Source of the DNA: Chamaecrista fasciculata
Lineage: Eukaryota; Streptophyta; Magnoliopsida; Fabales; Fabaceae
Assembly (NCBI GenBank): GCA_003254925.1
Contig: QANZ01036985.1
Location: 21,422-85,421, forward strand
DNA: 64,000 bases
Direction: 5' to 3'
A program made the position numbers and the translations under genes. The notes under the pieces are model-generated. The model made no database searches. It was not told the DNA's origin and was given only the letters and a program-made list of their open reading frames with translations. Below are positions 22,634 to 34,439 of this stretch, piece by piece. Position 1 is the first letter of the stretch; each line of letters opens with the position of its first letter.

Positions 22634-25600
22634 ATGGTATCCAAAATCCCGAACCCGCCTGAGGGTTTCTACTTGGATCCCTCCGGCGTAGCGCTTCCTG
22701 GTATCGGCCCTTTCACCTCCGTCAACCCTGCGACGGCGACGGCGACGACGGCGGCGATGGCGTCCACCACCAATTCATTGGACGACCCATCGAAGAAGAT
22801 CCGTAAACCGTACACTATCACTAAGTCTAGGGAGAGTTGGACTGAGCCTGAGCATGACAAATTCCTCGAAGCCCTTCAGCTGTAAATCCTGCTTTTTCTG
22901 ATTTACCCTTTTAATTTTTGTTATCTTGATCCAAATGTAGTCACTAGTGGATGAATTGCAGACTAATTTCTAGGTTTGGGTTTGTGGTAACTGATATGCG
23001 GTATGCCTTGGTTTGGTTTGGTGTAAGTAGGTGAAATTTGTGTGGAGAAAAAAAAAATGCAGGCTTGTTTCTCAGTCTCTAGAGTTTAGGGTTTTGTCAT
23101 GGGTTTGACGCGAGAGGAACATGGAAAGCGAGGAAGATAGTGGAAGGTTGAAATAGTAAATAGATTGTGTGAACTTCCATTTTTGTTCTGAGATATCAAG
23201 TTAAATGGACAATTTCGAGCTCTGAGCGACGCTTGGTCATTGCAAGGTGACTTGGTCTATTGCTTGATTAGCTAGCTGATTTATTAGTGTAGTTTAGTGT
23301 TGTTGATTTATTATCTTTTATGGTAAGTTCTAGATACCAATTTGGCACTGATTAAATAGACATGCTATTAAGAATGAAAGATTAATGGGGTTTCACTTTG
23401 GAAGAGACTGAATCAGAAAGTGACTAGGCTGTCACTCTTGAGGTTTCATATATTTCTTTTGGTTTAAACAATGTATGGTATACAATGCCCATGTTGATTT
23501 GAAATATCAATTAGATGAGTGAGGGAGTATGATTAAAGCTATCTTGGATTATCACTTGATAGGGAGTCTGAATGAGGACAATTTTCATGAGATTTATAGT
23601 TTTAAAACCATCAAATCCAAGTCTCTTCAATTAGTATAGTCTTTTCTACTAACATTGAAGTCCTATAATTTCTGATGCTTCAGTTTGGGGTATGTAGACA
23701 TGTGCCTGTGTGTATGTGTGTGCGAGAAAGAGGAATAGTATTTAGAACAAAAGGATTACATAACTATTTCTAAGTGGTGCCAGTATGTTATGAGTAGTTC
23801 CCTGTGCAATTTCTATGTTATTAAGTTCTTTCATAGAGACTGAATCGTGGAATATTTATTGATTTTTTAGTAAATGCCACGGAAAATGGTCCAAAGTTTA
23901 CTTCAGTTAACTCTTAACCATAGTGGTCGTTATGTGAAAATTATTAGTGTTCATTTTTTTCTTCAAAAACAATTTCGTAATAGGACAAGAATGTCGTAAG
24001 CATTGCATCCTAATGGCAGAGGGATTCTGTGAAAGATTACTAACATCACAGAGCTTCACTGAAGGACTAAAAACAAATTTTCTTTCCTCACTGGAATTAA
24101 TATTTTAAACTGTAGTTTATCTTTGTTTGTTTTTTCATTTTTTTGGGCGGGGAGGGGGAGGGTTTAGTGTCTGGTTTTCCATTTGTTTTATTCACCTTGC
24201 TTTGTTTCTTTATTCTATCCAGCTTTGATCGTGACTGGAAAAAAATTGAAGCATTTGTTGGATCAAAGACCGTAATACAGGTAACTTTTCATGTTAATTC
24301 CTTTCCACACAAGAAGTGCATCTTAATTCTTCTTTTTTTGCCGTGTTGAATGTAGACCTTTTAGTTTAATGTCCTAGAAATCCTTTGTCTCTTTCTGTTT
24401 AGGTTTTATCATAATATGGCAAGAAAAAAAGAAATTCAGCAGTAGAAGAATAAGTTAACATTGTCACATCTTTGGTTTCGTATAGGAGGGGGGACTCAGC
24501 ATAAATAAATGAGATGATTCATCGTTCATGGAGGAAAGTTGAAGAGGATGAAAGTAGCTGAAGAGTAATAGTGATTGGAAATGGGGAGGGAAGATTTGTC
24601 AGAAATAGATTATTAACATAACTCTTAGTATATTGAAGAAAGAAAGTCCATGCTGTTTTCTGGTTAACTTTACAGTGAAATTTAGGACTAAAGCTATTTT
24701 AATTGTTAATTAGAAAGTTGAAAAATCTGTTATATGCCACGTCAGCAGCACTTCATTAGGTAGCTATAGAATGTTCCCTGCTGGCCTGCTCTCCTGTCAC
24801 CCCCAAAATCACACTTTTTTACTAGATTGTTTACTTGAAGCTTAACATGCATCCCAAAAGCTGCTCCGTATTGGTGCTGAAGCTCAGTTGCATCAATTTA
24901 AGATCCATATGACCAATTAATCTGAGTTCCATGTGCGTGTAATATGATTGTGGTAGGTACTGTGGAGTTGTAGTGGTTTATTAAAGAACTTTGGTTTGCT
25001 CTATAAACGCAAGTTTTAAGAACTTTGATTTTGTTCTATAAACACGATAGTTTTGTCATCCATTGCAATCACTTTGTGGTAAAGGTTAAACTATACACCA
25101 TTTTGTTTTAATCCTTTATTTGAAGTTGATAATCACCAAGTATACCACCATTTTTATGTGAATGAGTAGTAAAAGATGCTTTCATGTGGTTTGTTGGAAG
25201 CATTGATAGTGTTGAAAATAAATTATGATGCTTATTGGTTGGCTGTCTGTAATTTAGTTGGTGTGATTGCTTGAAGACCTGAATGTGCATGAATGCATTT
25301 CTTGGGTTATGAAATGTGTGTGTGTTTTGTTCAAGAATTTATTTATAAATTCTTAATGTTTTGGTTGCCCTAAATACCCATAAAAAGGATTGAACAATGA
25401 CTAAAGCTTACATTTGCAGATACGTAGCCATGCACAGAAATACTTTCTTAAAGTTCAGAAGAGTGGGGCTGGTGAACATCTACCTCCACCAAGGCCAAAA
25501 CGAAAAGCTGCTCATCCATATCCACAGAAAGCTTCTAAGAATGGTCAGCATTTTCACCATACCTTATACAATGGGACATACTTAATGAAGTTCTATCTGA

Positions 25601-28600
25601 TAATTCTTAAGTGATATTTTGCAGCACCAGGGGTCTCTCAAACTTCAGGATCCTTTCAATCTTCACCAGCTTTGCTTGAACCTGGATACATCATTAAAAT
25701 TGATTCCTCAGCAATGCTCAAAACTCCTATTACCAACAATGCTGTGTCTTCCTGGTCAAACAATACATTGCAAACTGCCAATGTACTGCATGGTATGAAG
25801 AGTTACAGTTTTATGTACTTGAAGCTAAGCTTTGATTGCCATGGGTTAAATGTACCAAAATTGGACACTGAGTTATACATTTATACCTTGTGTTTTCGAC
25901 ATCAAATTTCAGGGCCAATGGTGAATAATTGTTGCAGTAGTGGTGAAAGCACTCCTAAAGCTCAGCCTGTTGGTGAAACTTCTGGTCAACCGAATAATGG
26001 CAATCCATTGAGAGGCAAGACTATTTGATATTTCTAATTGCGCTTTCTTATATAGTTGCGCTTGTGAGCTGCGAAGCACAGACACGAACACACTGACATG
26101 TCAAATTTTTAAAATTACATGATACGACGTGGTATATATTTATATATATTTAATTCCAACAGTAGACAAGAAATAGAGAGATAATTAGAGATCGATAAAT
26201 TTTGGTGAAAACTTTAGAAGTTACAATATCTATTCATGACATATGTGTAGCTTTCTTTTTTTCCTATTTTTCTTTTCCATGTCTAAGTCACAAAAAAATA
26301 TTTTACATTCTGACACCTGTGGACATGGATTGTATGGGTGTTGTACGTGTCCGTGCTTCATAGCTTTGTAAGAATGTCTTATGAGTATTGCATGCACACG
26401 GTTTTTTTATTTCATGTATTCATTGTAGAAAAGCTCTAATGCATGGAACCCCCATGAACTATATAAGTTTTGTGCAGAAAAGTTTAACTACCCTATACTT
26501 TTAACTTTGACTGATGACTACCTAAACTATCTATCTCGTGCAAGAAACCCCTATCTGTTACCTTATTTATCCAAAATACTAACGATAGCTCGGGAAGGTC
26601 ATTAGTCAAAGTTAGAAGTATGTGTTTCTTGCACCTTAGTATGAGTGAAAAATTATTTTCTAATCTGGAAAAATTTGTTTGCTGATCTAGTGTTTACACT
26701 TCACAAACCGTTAGTATTTTGGATGTAGTGTTAATGAATGAGGGTTTCTTGCACGTGATAAATAACACAAAAGTTAGAATACGTGGTTTTCTACATAATG
26801 ACCCTTAGTTTAGGGGGTTTCTTTTTTTGTATTTTAGCCTATTAGAAACAACTCTCCATGGGGTCAGAAGTAACTTTGGAGTCCTCTAAGGACTCAATTA
26901 AATTGTTGGACATGAATTTTTGTCAGTGTTATCCCATGCACCAAGATCATTATTTAAACTGTATTCTAAATGCAGTAGTTGTCGTATGCTCACAAGTATC
27001 TGAATATGTAAGTTGTAGTGTGTAGTACTTCCCTACTAAGTAATTTATCATATCTGTAATCATTGGCTTCTTTTAATGTAATGCTGAATATTTCACTGTA
27101 GTACTGATATACTGTAAAACTTAGATTCATGATATTATGGTCTGAGCCTATGTTGGAACATTTTGACATTTTAAAATAAAATTCACTTCCCAGGAAAGCT
27201 GAAGCCCTTTTATTTTTTTGGGTTAAGTTATTTGGTTATAAAGGAGGCACTGGGCTTTGAAACTAGAGTTGGAAAAGGGGTTGGGTAGTGATGTGAACCC
27301 AAATAGTAGAAAGGTAAACCACAAGTATGAGGATCTCAATACTTGGATACCGCTAGTGCTTAGAATCTGAGACACTTGGAAATTTACAAACAATAATTCC
27401 TTTAAGCGGCACATGAAGAGCATTTATAGTGCTCATTACAAATTGTAGGAATAGAAAGTGGGGAAACGTGCTAGTGCTCTAACTAAAATAAGTAAAGTAA
27501 CTACCTAAGCATGATGCACGTGTGCTAGTGAGTGGATGTGTGGTGCTTGCTAGAAAACAGGGAACCTGACTAAGCATTAACAGAAGAGAAAAAATTAAAA
27601 CAAATACTGGATATAATTAAAATAACTTCAGAAGTGCCTAATACCTTTCAGTAGTTGATTGGGCTCTGGGCATGGTCTTGGGTCTGTATCAGTTAGGTAT
27701 CAGGCCCATGTATTCTGAAATAAGAACCCTGGACACCTATGTCAAGGGGAGGTGTCACTTGAGCTAAAATTTTTTGGGATTAAAATTAACATCGTGATGA
27801 GGAGAGGATAAATGCTATAGTTGGATTACAATTTAAAGAAGAAATGGTTCCCAATTCTCAACTCCTAGAATCTGATTTGTGAACTATCCCCAAACCTGTG
27901 GAAGACAAAACAAAACAAGAACAGATGGGAAAGAAGCCCCTGTTGGATATACTTACACGAAATTGAGTTGCTGTTAGGATCCTAGTATTTAATTTATTAT
28001 TATTATTATTAGGAATAATCTATGTATTTGTTAGTATTATTATGTGTTATGTTTTTATGTATGGCAGTTATCATGTGTGGCAGTTATATGGGGTAGTTTT
28101 AGGAAATGTAGGTAGTTATTAGGAAGACTATATATATGTAATGTAAGGATTATTGTTGATGTGAATGATATATGAATTGTTTCAGAAACTCTCTATATCT
28201 GATTCCCTCTTTTTCTCTTCTTCTCTCTCAAGTATAAAGATTCTCCTCCTTGAGTCTCTCTTCTTCTAACCTTAGATTCTGGGATTCTAACAGTTGCATT
28301 GATTGCTGTCACATCCCCCCTTTCTGTTGAATCCCATACTTGCTCTGAGTTACTTGATGTAATAGGGAACTTGTTTCACAGTAAGCTTCCATAGCCATTC
28401 GTTAACTGTCAACAAATTACTGAAAATCGTCAGTGTTTTTGTTTTACGTTCATAACCTCTATCATCTAATGAGGATATCTAAAAGCGGTCTAAATGTCCA
28501 CAAACAACCACTTACCCACATATAAACATCCATTTGAAAATTTATGTGCTTCTGTGCAGTGCAGTTACATCTCAGTTCTTTTTGTTAAGGAATTTTCTTT

Positions 28601-29383
28601 TTACCATTATGGTAATCTCTTGATATTTATCGTCATCTCAATATTTTAAGGATTTTTAGCTTTCTTTTTAATGCAGTTCTTCCAGATTTTTCACAAGTAT
28701 ACAGCTTCATTGGCAGTGTGTTTGACCCAAATGAAGCTGGGCATCTACAGAAACTGAAAGGAATGGACCCTATAGATGTCGAGACGGTATAGCCATTAGT
28801 ATATTTCCAAGTTGATCTATATTTTGATATGATGGATTGTTATGTATTAATTTTTGGGGCCCAAAGTCCCTTTTGATTTGCTTTAGGGCTTAGGCAATTT
28901 AATTCGGTTGCATCTTAAGTGAATTCAGATGTTAAAGCTTTTTCTCTAGCTAATAAAACTGATGATTGAACTTGTGCATCTGTTGCACTTACAGATTATC
29001 CTTTGGCTTTGGTTGTGTCCAGGTGCTACTGTTGATGAGAAATTTGTCTATCAACTTAACTAGCCCAGATTTTGAGGATCATGTAAGTCTGGCTGTTTTA
29101 ATTGTTCGGTGTGCTTTATGAATTCATATACTATAATTTGCAGTTTGGGTTTGATAAAGGGATTTCATCATTCTCAGTTCTTATGATGTCGTCATGAAAT
29201 TCTGTTAATTGTCAGAGATGAATGTTTAATTGCTACATCAATGCTGATACCCAAAAGATAACATTGCTGTGCTTGTGGTGATATATGCAGAGAAGGGTTA
29301 TTACGTCCTATGAGATGGAACTGGAGACGAATAGCTACATTATTTCTGACAGACCCCTGCATGATGAGCAGTTGAAGTGTTAG
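22634..29383 (+). CDS. RVE6: REVEILLE-type single-MYB (SHAQKYF) transcription factor, 8 exons
   Basis: Nuclear DNA-binding protein of 320 aa in the REVEILLE4/6/8 branch, which in Arabidopsis binds evening elements and activates clock genes. Exons: 22634-22881, 24223-24280, 25420-25543, 25625-25792, 25913-26014, 28677-28786, 29023-29082, 29291-29383; frame is kept throughout. Features: N-terminal [12 protein letters not shown] motif, MYB domain at residues 66-116 (W69, W88, SHAQKYF at 105-111), a basic [17 protein letters not shown] segment, and the C-terminal conserved block of this branch ([18 protein letters not shown], residues 234-251, then the [16 protein letters not shown] block). Intron 5 uses a GC donor (AGAG|GCAAGA) and contains a solo LTR. 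The N-terminus is closest in memory to RVE6, but RVE8 or RVE4 cannot be excluded. Confidence 0.92.
26430..26860. repeat. Possible diverged foldback repeat in REVEILLE intron 5
   Basis: The motifs 'ctaccctatacttttaact', 'gtgcaagaaacccctatctg', 'caaaatactaacg' return inverted as 'gtcaaagttagaagtatgtg', 'gggtttcttgcacgtg' and 'cgttagtattttgg'. Ends are not sharp and no target duplication was found. A related left half may lie near 41200-41340. Confidence 0.45.
27972..28292 (+). mobile_element. Solo LTR with 5-bp target duplication in REVEILLE intron 5
   Basis: A 321-bp unit starting TGTTAGGATCC and ending GGGATTCTAACA (TGTTAG/CTAACA inverted ends), flanked by identical GTTGC (27967-27971 and 28293-28297). 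It contains a pyrimidine-rich downstream part (ctctttttctcttcttctct). LTR-type ends plus a 5-bp duplication and no internal region define a solo LTR, left by recombination between the two LTRs of a former element. Orientation was not determined from coding sequence. Confidence 0.88.
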
Positions 29384-30859
29384 TAAGATTGTTTGGAAGC
29401 GGTCAAATTGCTCCATTTCTTGGTAAGCAGTGGGTGTTCCATGATTTTCCATGATGAGTTAAAATGCCTTGGAATGGCAACTCACTGAATTTCTGAGTCA
29501 ATTATGAAGAATTCTTCTCCAGTTTGTTATCACTGTTGCTTACTGTGTCAGCTCAATGAGGCGTGTATCTCTTCATTCATTTTGGTGTCTTGTGTATATA
29601 TAACATATGTTGAAAAAAATAATAATGTGATAATGTATATTCCTAGTTTTTTGAGGTCTGTACAGCACCAATTTATAGAATCTGTGTACTTGTTTTCATC
29701 AAACATCAAATAGCTTGTATGTGTGGCTCCATTCCTGTAGAGAACTTGAATTATATCCAGTGTATAATTTTTTGGTCACTGGATATGTTGATGAGTAATA
29801 AGAACTTGTTGAAATTTAGCAAACTTTATCAGATAATTAAGGTTTTCAAATATCTCTTGTAGCGTTGTGCACATGGTACTGGTAGGAAAAGTCCCATTTT
29901 ATTTTGGTAGAGAAATTGATTGTTTGATCAATGTACTAGAGTTATGGAGTTTTGTTTATAACTTGTTAAATTTAATGACACTTATTTTCTACACTCTTTC
30001 CGTAAGGATCATTATGAGGGGAGGGTTTAATATGGATCTTATTGAGGATGCTTATGAACCAATTCTTTTGGTTAATTTTGAAGATCTTAATGATAATATT
30101 GATTTGGATATGATCAAGTAAAGTGAGCTTATGTTATGTTGTGATTTGATATTTCTTTTATTGCGTGAGTGTGATTAGTAACTATAAGTTTGTACCCTCT
30201 TAATCTTACGCAAGTGTTCTGAGAAAGCACTTCTAGTCCTTATTTGTTTTGGTATTCAGTAAGGGCCATACTAACTGTAGATATTAGGTTGTGACTATCA
30301 ACCTGCTTTTATATATTTATTATGTAGTATGTACCAGAAGGATGAACAAAGTATGATTTTTATGAATTTAAAAATCATAATTATTCTTTTCCTTCTTTTT
30401 TGCATGATTTCCTTTGTTAAACTTGTATGTTTATTAATGTTCGGACTTGAATCGTTAAATTGTGGCATACATATATATGGTGTTGTTCACTGATATGGTA
30501 GGCAAGTTTTGGATTTTGATTTTTTTCATTCTTGGCAACACAGATCATAATTAGCATTGGTATCTATTGACTGATCCTGATCTTTATTTTGGTGGTAAAA
30601 AAACCCTTTTATCAGATGTCTTTTAGATTCTATTTGAACTTCTATTCTTTCCATAAATTCCTGTTGATGAGGCAGCACAGCTTTCACCTTTCATTTCCTG
30701 TGAGTAATGTTAATCTCCATTAATTATAGAGTAAACTAACAATATATATATATACATATATATTGAAACTTCGATAATGAACTGAGATGTTAATATGTTC
30801 CTTCATTTGTTAAATGTTTATAGCTGGTAGCTACATTTAAATGAGTAATAAATACTTTA
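29384..30859. other. 3' flank of the REVEILLE gene and AT-rich spacer
   Basis: The first few hundred bases are probably 3' UTR. A plus-strand ORF at 29867-30121 ends in an acidic stretch (DLIEDAYEPILLVNFEDL) but has no recognised family and no splice support. Otherwise there is nothing but AT-rich spacer. Confidence 0.5.
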
Positions 30860-32087
30860 GGTAAAATGCTTAAAAATGTATTTCCATTTTGGTTGTTTAT
30901 ATTTCAAAAGATTTATATTAGTCCTAAATGTTAACAAAAAGTTTTATTTTGATTCAAAACTATTGAATATAGTCATATTTCTATTATTTCAAATTTGAAT
31001 ATAATGAGTTTAGAGCTATGTGTTGATTTCAAAGAGTAATTTCTTTATCCAGTTCGTCGTTAGCAAATGAAGTTAAATTGTTTAAAAAATATACTGCTCC
31101 TTTCACGGTAAAATAAGTGAAATGTGTCATATCTCTATTGCTTCAAGTTTGAATGCGATGAATTCGAAGCTAGTTACTCTTATTGAGTGTTTTTTTTTTT
31201 TGCCCAGTTGGGATCATCAACAAATGAGATTAAATTGGGTTGAAAGTGGATTTGAAACGAATTTGTGATAATTTTTTACTTTTGTTTTTTATTGTAACTC
31301 CACTTTTGAACATGATTTGATCTCATATGTTGAAGGTTTCAACTAGAAAGAAAAATGACTTGTTAAGAGTAACTTGTAGCTCTTAATTCGTCAAAATTGA
31401 AACGAGAGAGATACGATCAATTTTACTTCTTTGACCGTAAAATGAACCACCCACTTTTGTAATTCAATTTAACCTCGTTTGTCATAGGTAGAAAAAAGAT
31501 TTATGAAGAGTAATTTGTAGTTCTAAATTAGTCATATTCAGAATTAAAACGAAAGAGCTATGATTGATTATATTCAATAAATTTTGGATCAAAATGAAAC
31601 ATTTTGTTAAAATTTAGAATCAATATGAAACTCTTGAAATGTAAAGGACCAAAATGAACACTACATATACTTAGAATTAAGATAAAAGTACTAATTTCGT
31701 CTTTAAACTTTCCACCAACTGTCAATTTCGTCCTTGATCTTTTTTTATTGTCAATTTTGTCCCCAATGTTTATATTTTGGTCCATTTTATCCTTTACTCT
31801 TACTTTAATCAAACATTAATGATAGAATCTACATGATTAACTGGCCAAACAACGTACTTAATGGTATATAATGTAAAATTGATAGAAAAAAAAACTCAAA
31901 TCTTAACTCATATTGAAAAAATAAGATACAGTTTGTCGTTAATTTATTGAAAAAAGTTAGTCAAAGGACAAAATTGACCAAAATGTAAAGCATGGGGACG
32001 AAATTGACATAAAAAAAATTAAAAATAAAATTAAAGTTTGAGGATGAAACTAATATTTTTGCCTAGAATTAAAATGACCCTTTTGAC
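30860..32087. mobile_element. Foldback element, family D, split by a nested insertion
   Basis: The left half (30860 to about 31260) and right half (about 31260-31671) mirror each other with modules such as 'tcatatttctattatttcaa' and 'gaaacgagagagatacgatc'. The right terminus (aaaatgacccttttgac) is separated from the body by the element at 31681-32063. The ends are diverged and no outer target duplication is certain. Confidence 0.55.
31681..32063. mobile_element. Nested Mutator-like foldback MITE, family E, exact 9-bp duplication
   Basis: 383 bp, starting GATAAAAGTACTAATTTCGTC and ending gatgaaactaatatttttgcc, flanked by identical TAGAATTAA (31672-31680 and 32064-32072). A second copy of the family is at 39053-39422. 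It is inserted in the family D element around it. Confidence 0.85.
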
Positions 32088-32305
32088 ACACAAATATAAT
32101 ACAATATAATACAACAAGGACTTGGTTGTCGCGTTCCATCGTGGAGTCTTCGTCCTCCTTTCCTTTCGTTTCGTATCTTCCCAACGAAATTTCAGCGCAA
32201 ACCACATTTTCAAACACTCAATTTGGCTTTTCTTTTCGCGTGGGACCATTATTGATTCATCATTCATCTACTATCGTCCTATATTCATCTTGCCAAACTT
32301 CAAGG

Positions 32306-32640
32306 TCAAAATCTCGAACTAGTCCTGAATATGTGGAATAGATTTTAAATTGGTGCTGAAAATCTCATTTATTTCAAATTGATCATATATATTATTATAA
32401 TTTCTCAAATTGGTCACAAACTGAAAATATTTTTCTCGTTTTAAGTTTAGATGCGACGAGTTTAGATTTGTGTGTTGCTTTTGATTAGTACTTTTTTATT
32501 TAGTTGAGACTGTCAACAAACGAGGTTATATCAAATCTTGAAAGTCGGTTGCTCATTTCACAGTCAAATAAGTAAAGCTAGTCATATCTCTTTTGTTTCA
32601 AATTCAAATGTGATGAGTTAAATCTATTAATAAATACATC
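32306..32640. repeat. Left half of a family C foldback
   Basis: ggtcaaaatctcgaactag then gatttttaaattggtgctg-like modules and 'gagactgtcaacaaacgagg' follow the order of the family C left half. The right half is missing. Confidence 0.45.
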
Positions 32641-32892
32641 TCTTTATGCAAATAATATAACTTTTCTCTCCACAACTAGAGATCATGGACTAACTATTTT
32701 TTCAAGCAAGTAAATGAACTAAATGCATCTTAAACAAGATCCCATAAGTCATAAACTCATAATAATCAAATTCAACATGTCAACTCTCAAGTTTCAAGTT
32801 CATCACACACAATTTTAAAGTTCAAAAGTACAAAATCCAAAAAAAAAAAACATCAATCTGACCCAGTATAAAAAAATAAATAAATAAATTGA

Positions 32893-33046
32893 GAACCGCC
32901 GGTCCGGTCCAGCGGTTGGACCCGAGTTTTCGGTTCTTGGCCGGTTATTTCCGGTCCAATCCGGTCCAACTATCATTTTAGTTCAAATGATTGAACCAAC
33001 TCGCTCATCTCTTCGGCTAGCGGTCCGACCGACCGGTCCGGTCTGG
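32893..33046. repeat. GC-rich CCGGTCCGGT repeat cluster
   Basis: Clustered accggtccggtcc and ggttcttggccgg motifs, partly palindromic, in a strongly AT-rich surrounding. It is probably the GC-rich end of a non-autonomous DNA transposon, as at 2677 and 36886, but no inverted partner end was identified. Confidence 0.4.
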
Positions 33047-33436
33047 TTTTCACAACAATGTATATAACTTAATCAAGAGTTTTCAAAATAGCACAAAATT
33101 ATTAAACTTTTATACTTCATTTAGATGGTAATTATATTTTTTTTTTTTTGCAAAAGTATTATTGGTGCCCATTATTTAGGGGTGTTATTATTCTCCATAT
33201 ATTTGAATATCCCTATTTTTTTTATAGTTATTTCTACTAATTTAATTTAGCAATAAAAAATTATACAGCTTCAATATTAAAATTTATTCTCTTTTGCTTC
33301 TTCTATATTTGTATCTATTCTCCCCTTTTTCCTTTCCATATAAAAAAATATTTAAAATATTATACAATAATAAGAACTCAATTACTCTAGTCTAAGGACG
33401 GAGTTCAACTTCTGGACAGGTGTAGATATTTTAGAA

Positions 33437-34108
33437 AGAAAAAATCTATTATTTGGTCCTTCAATCTTTACTAAGTCAACGATTTAGTCCTTAAAAAATA
33501 GAAATAATTAACTCAAACCCTTATTTTCCACAATTGTCAACTATTTGATCTTTCAAACGTTATCCGTTAACTAACATGATGTCATGAATGTTTATTCCTA
33601 GCATGGCTTCATTAAATACCATTGCAACATTCTAATTAGTTAAAAAATAAAATCTCCAACTTAAATTGAAGTTTTACTATTTACATTAGCTTCAGACTTA
33701 TACAAATTTTGAGACTAGAATTGAGACTTGTTGTAACTATTATTTTCACATTTGCAACTCATATTTGGAGGAAGAAAATACGAAAAAAAGATGAACCTTA
33801 TTACCTTAATAAGTAGTAATAGTGTTCTTGAACCTTAACTGATGCGACTATAAAAATTATAGAAAGTGATGGAGATTGAGACTAAGGTAGATTGTGGTTG
33901 TTCTTTTCACTTTTTGTATATATTGCACTTAATTATGACACATGTACATTTAACAATCATGTCACTACTTTATTAAGCAACATTGAAAAGTTTCAGAGAC
34001 CAAATAATTGATTGTAATTATTCAAAGATTAAATAGTATATTATTATTATTCAAGAACCAAATTATTAAAAATTTAAAAATTGAGGGACCAAACAATAAA
34101 TTTTCTCT
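33437..34108. mobile_element. Mutator-like foldback element with exact 9-bp duplication
   Basis: 672 bp. The left end is AGAAAAAATCTATTATTTGG and the right end CCAAACAATAAATTTTCTCT, inverted copies with three or four mismatches. It is flanked by identical ATTTTAGAA (33428-33436 and 34109-34117). Related ends are seen at the start of the window and at about 20878. It sits about 330 bp upstream of the HIPP start codon, so it borders or enters the promoter. Confidence 0.82.
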
Positions 34109-34304
34109 ATTTTAGAAGTATTGCAAAACCAATATGACAAAAAAATAGTGACCAGTGGTTAATCAACCATTTTTTTATGGACTTTTTAGTCTAATACGAC
34201 TGCTTCATGCTGACCGTTCATTACCAATTTGCTTTGACTTGGCTTGACTTTGTCCTTTATTATTTTTTTTTTCCTTCTATCTCTTACTTAAGTCCCTTTT
34301 CCCT

Positions 34305-34373
34305 TTCACTATAAAATCCTTCAAATCTTAGCCTCACCACTTCATCATCATTCATCACTCATCATTTTAATTC

Positions 34374-34405
<32 letters not shown>

Positions 34406-34439
34406 TCGCCATAGCCAAATCTTCACCTACCCAACATCA
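34305..34439 (+). promoter_or_regulatory. HIPP core promoter and CT-rich 5' leader
   Basis: A TATA-like box (actataaaatcc at about 34309) lies about 130 bp before the ATG. A (TC)n tract at about 34374-34400 follows, in the place where plant pyrimidine patches occur. The transcription start is not determined. Confidence 0.5.

Noticed and set aside
29867..30121. 84-aa ORF with an acidic C-terminal part
   Set aside because: No family resemblance, no splice or promoter context and AT-driven composition; it cannot be told from chance.
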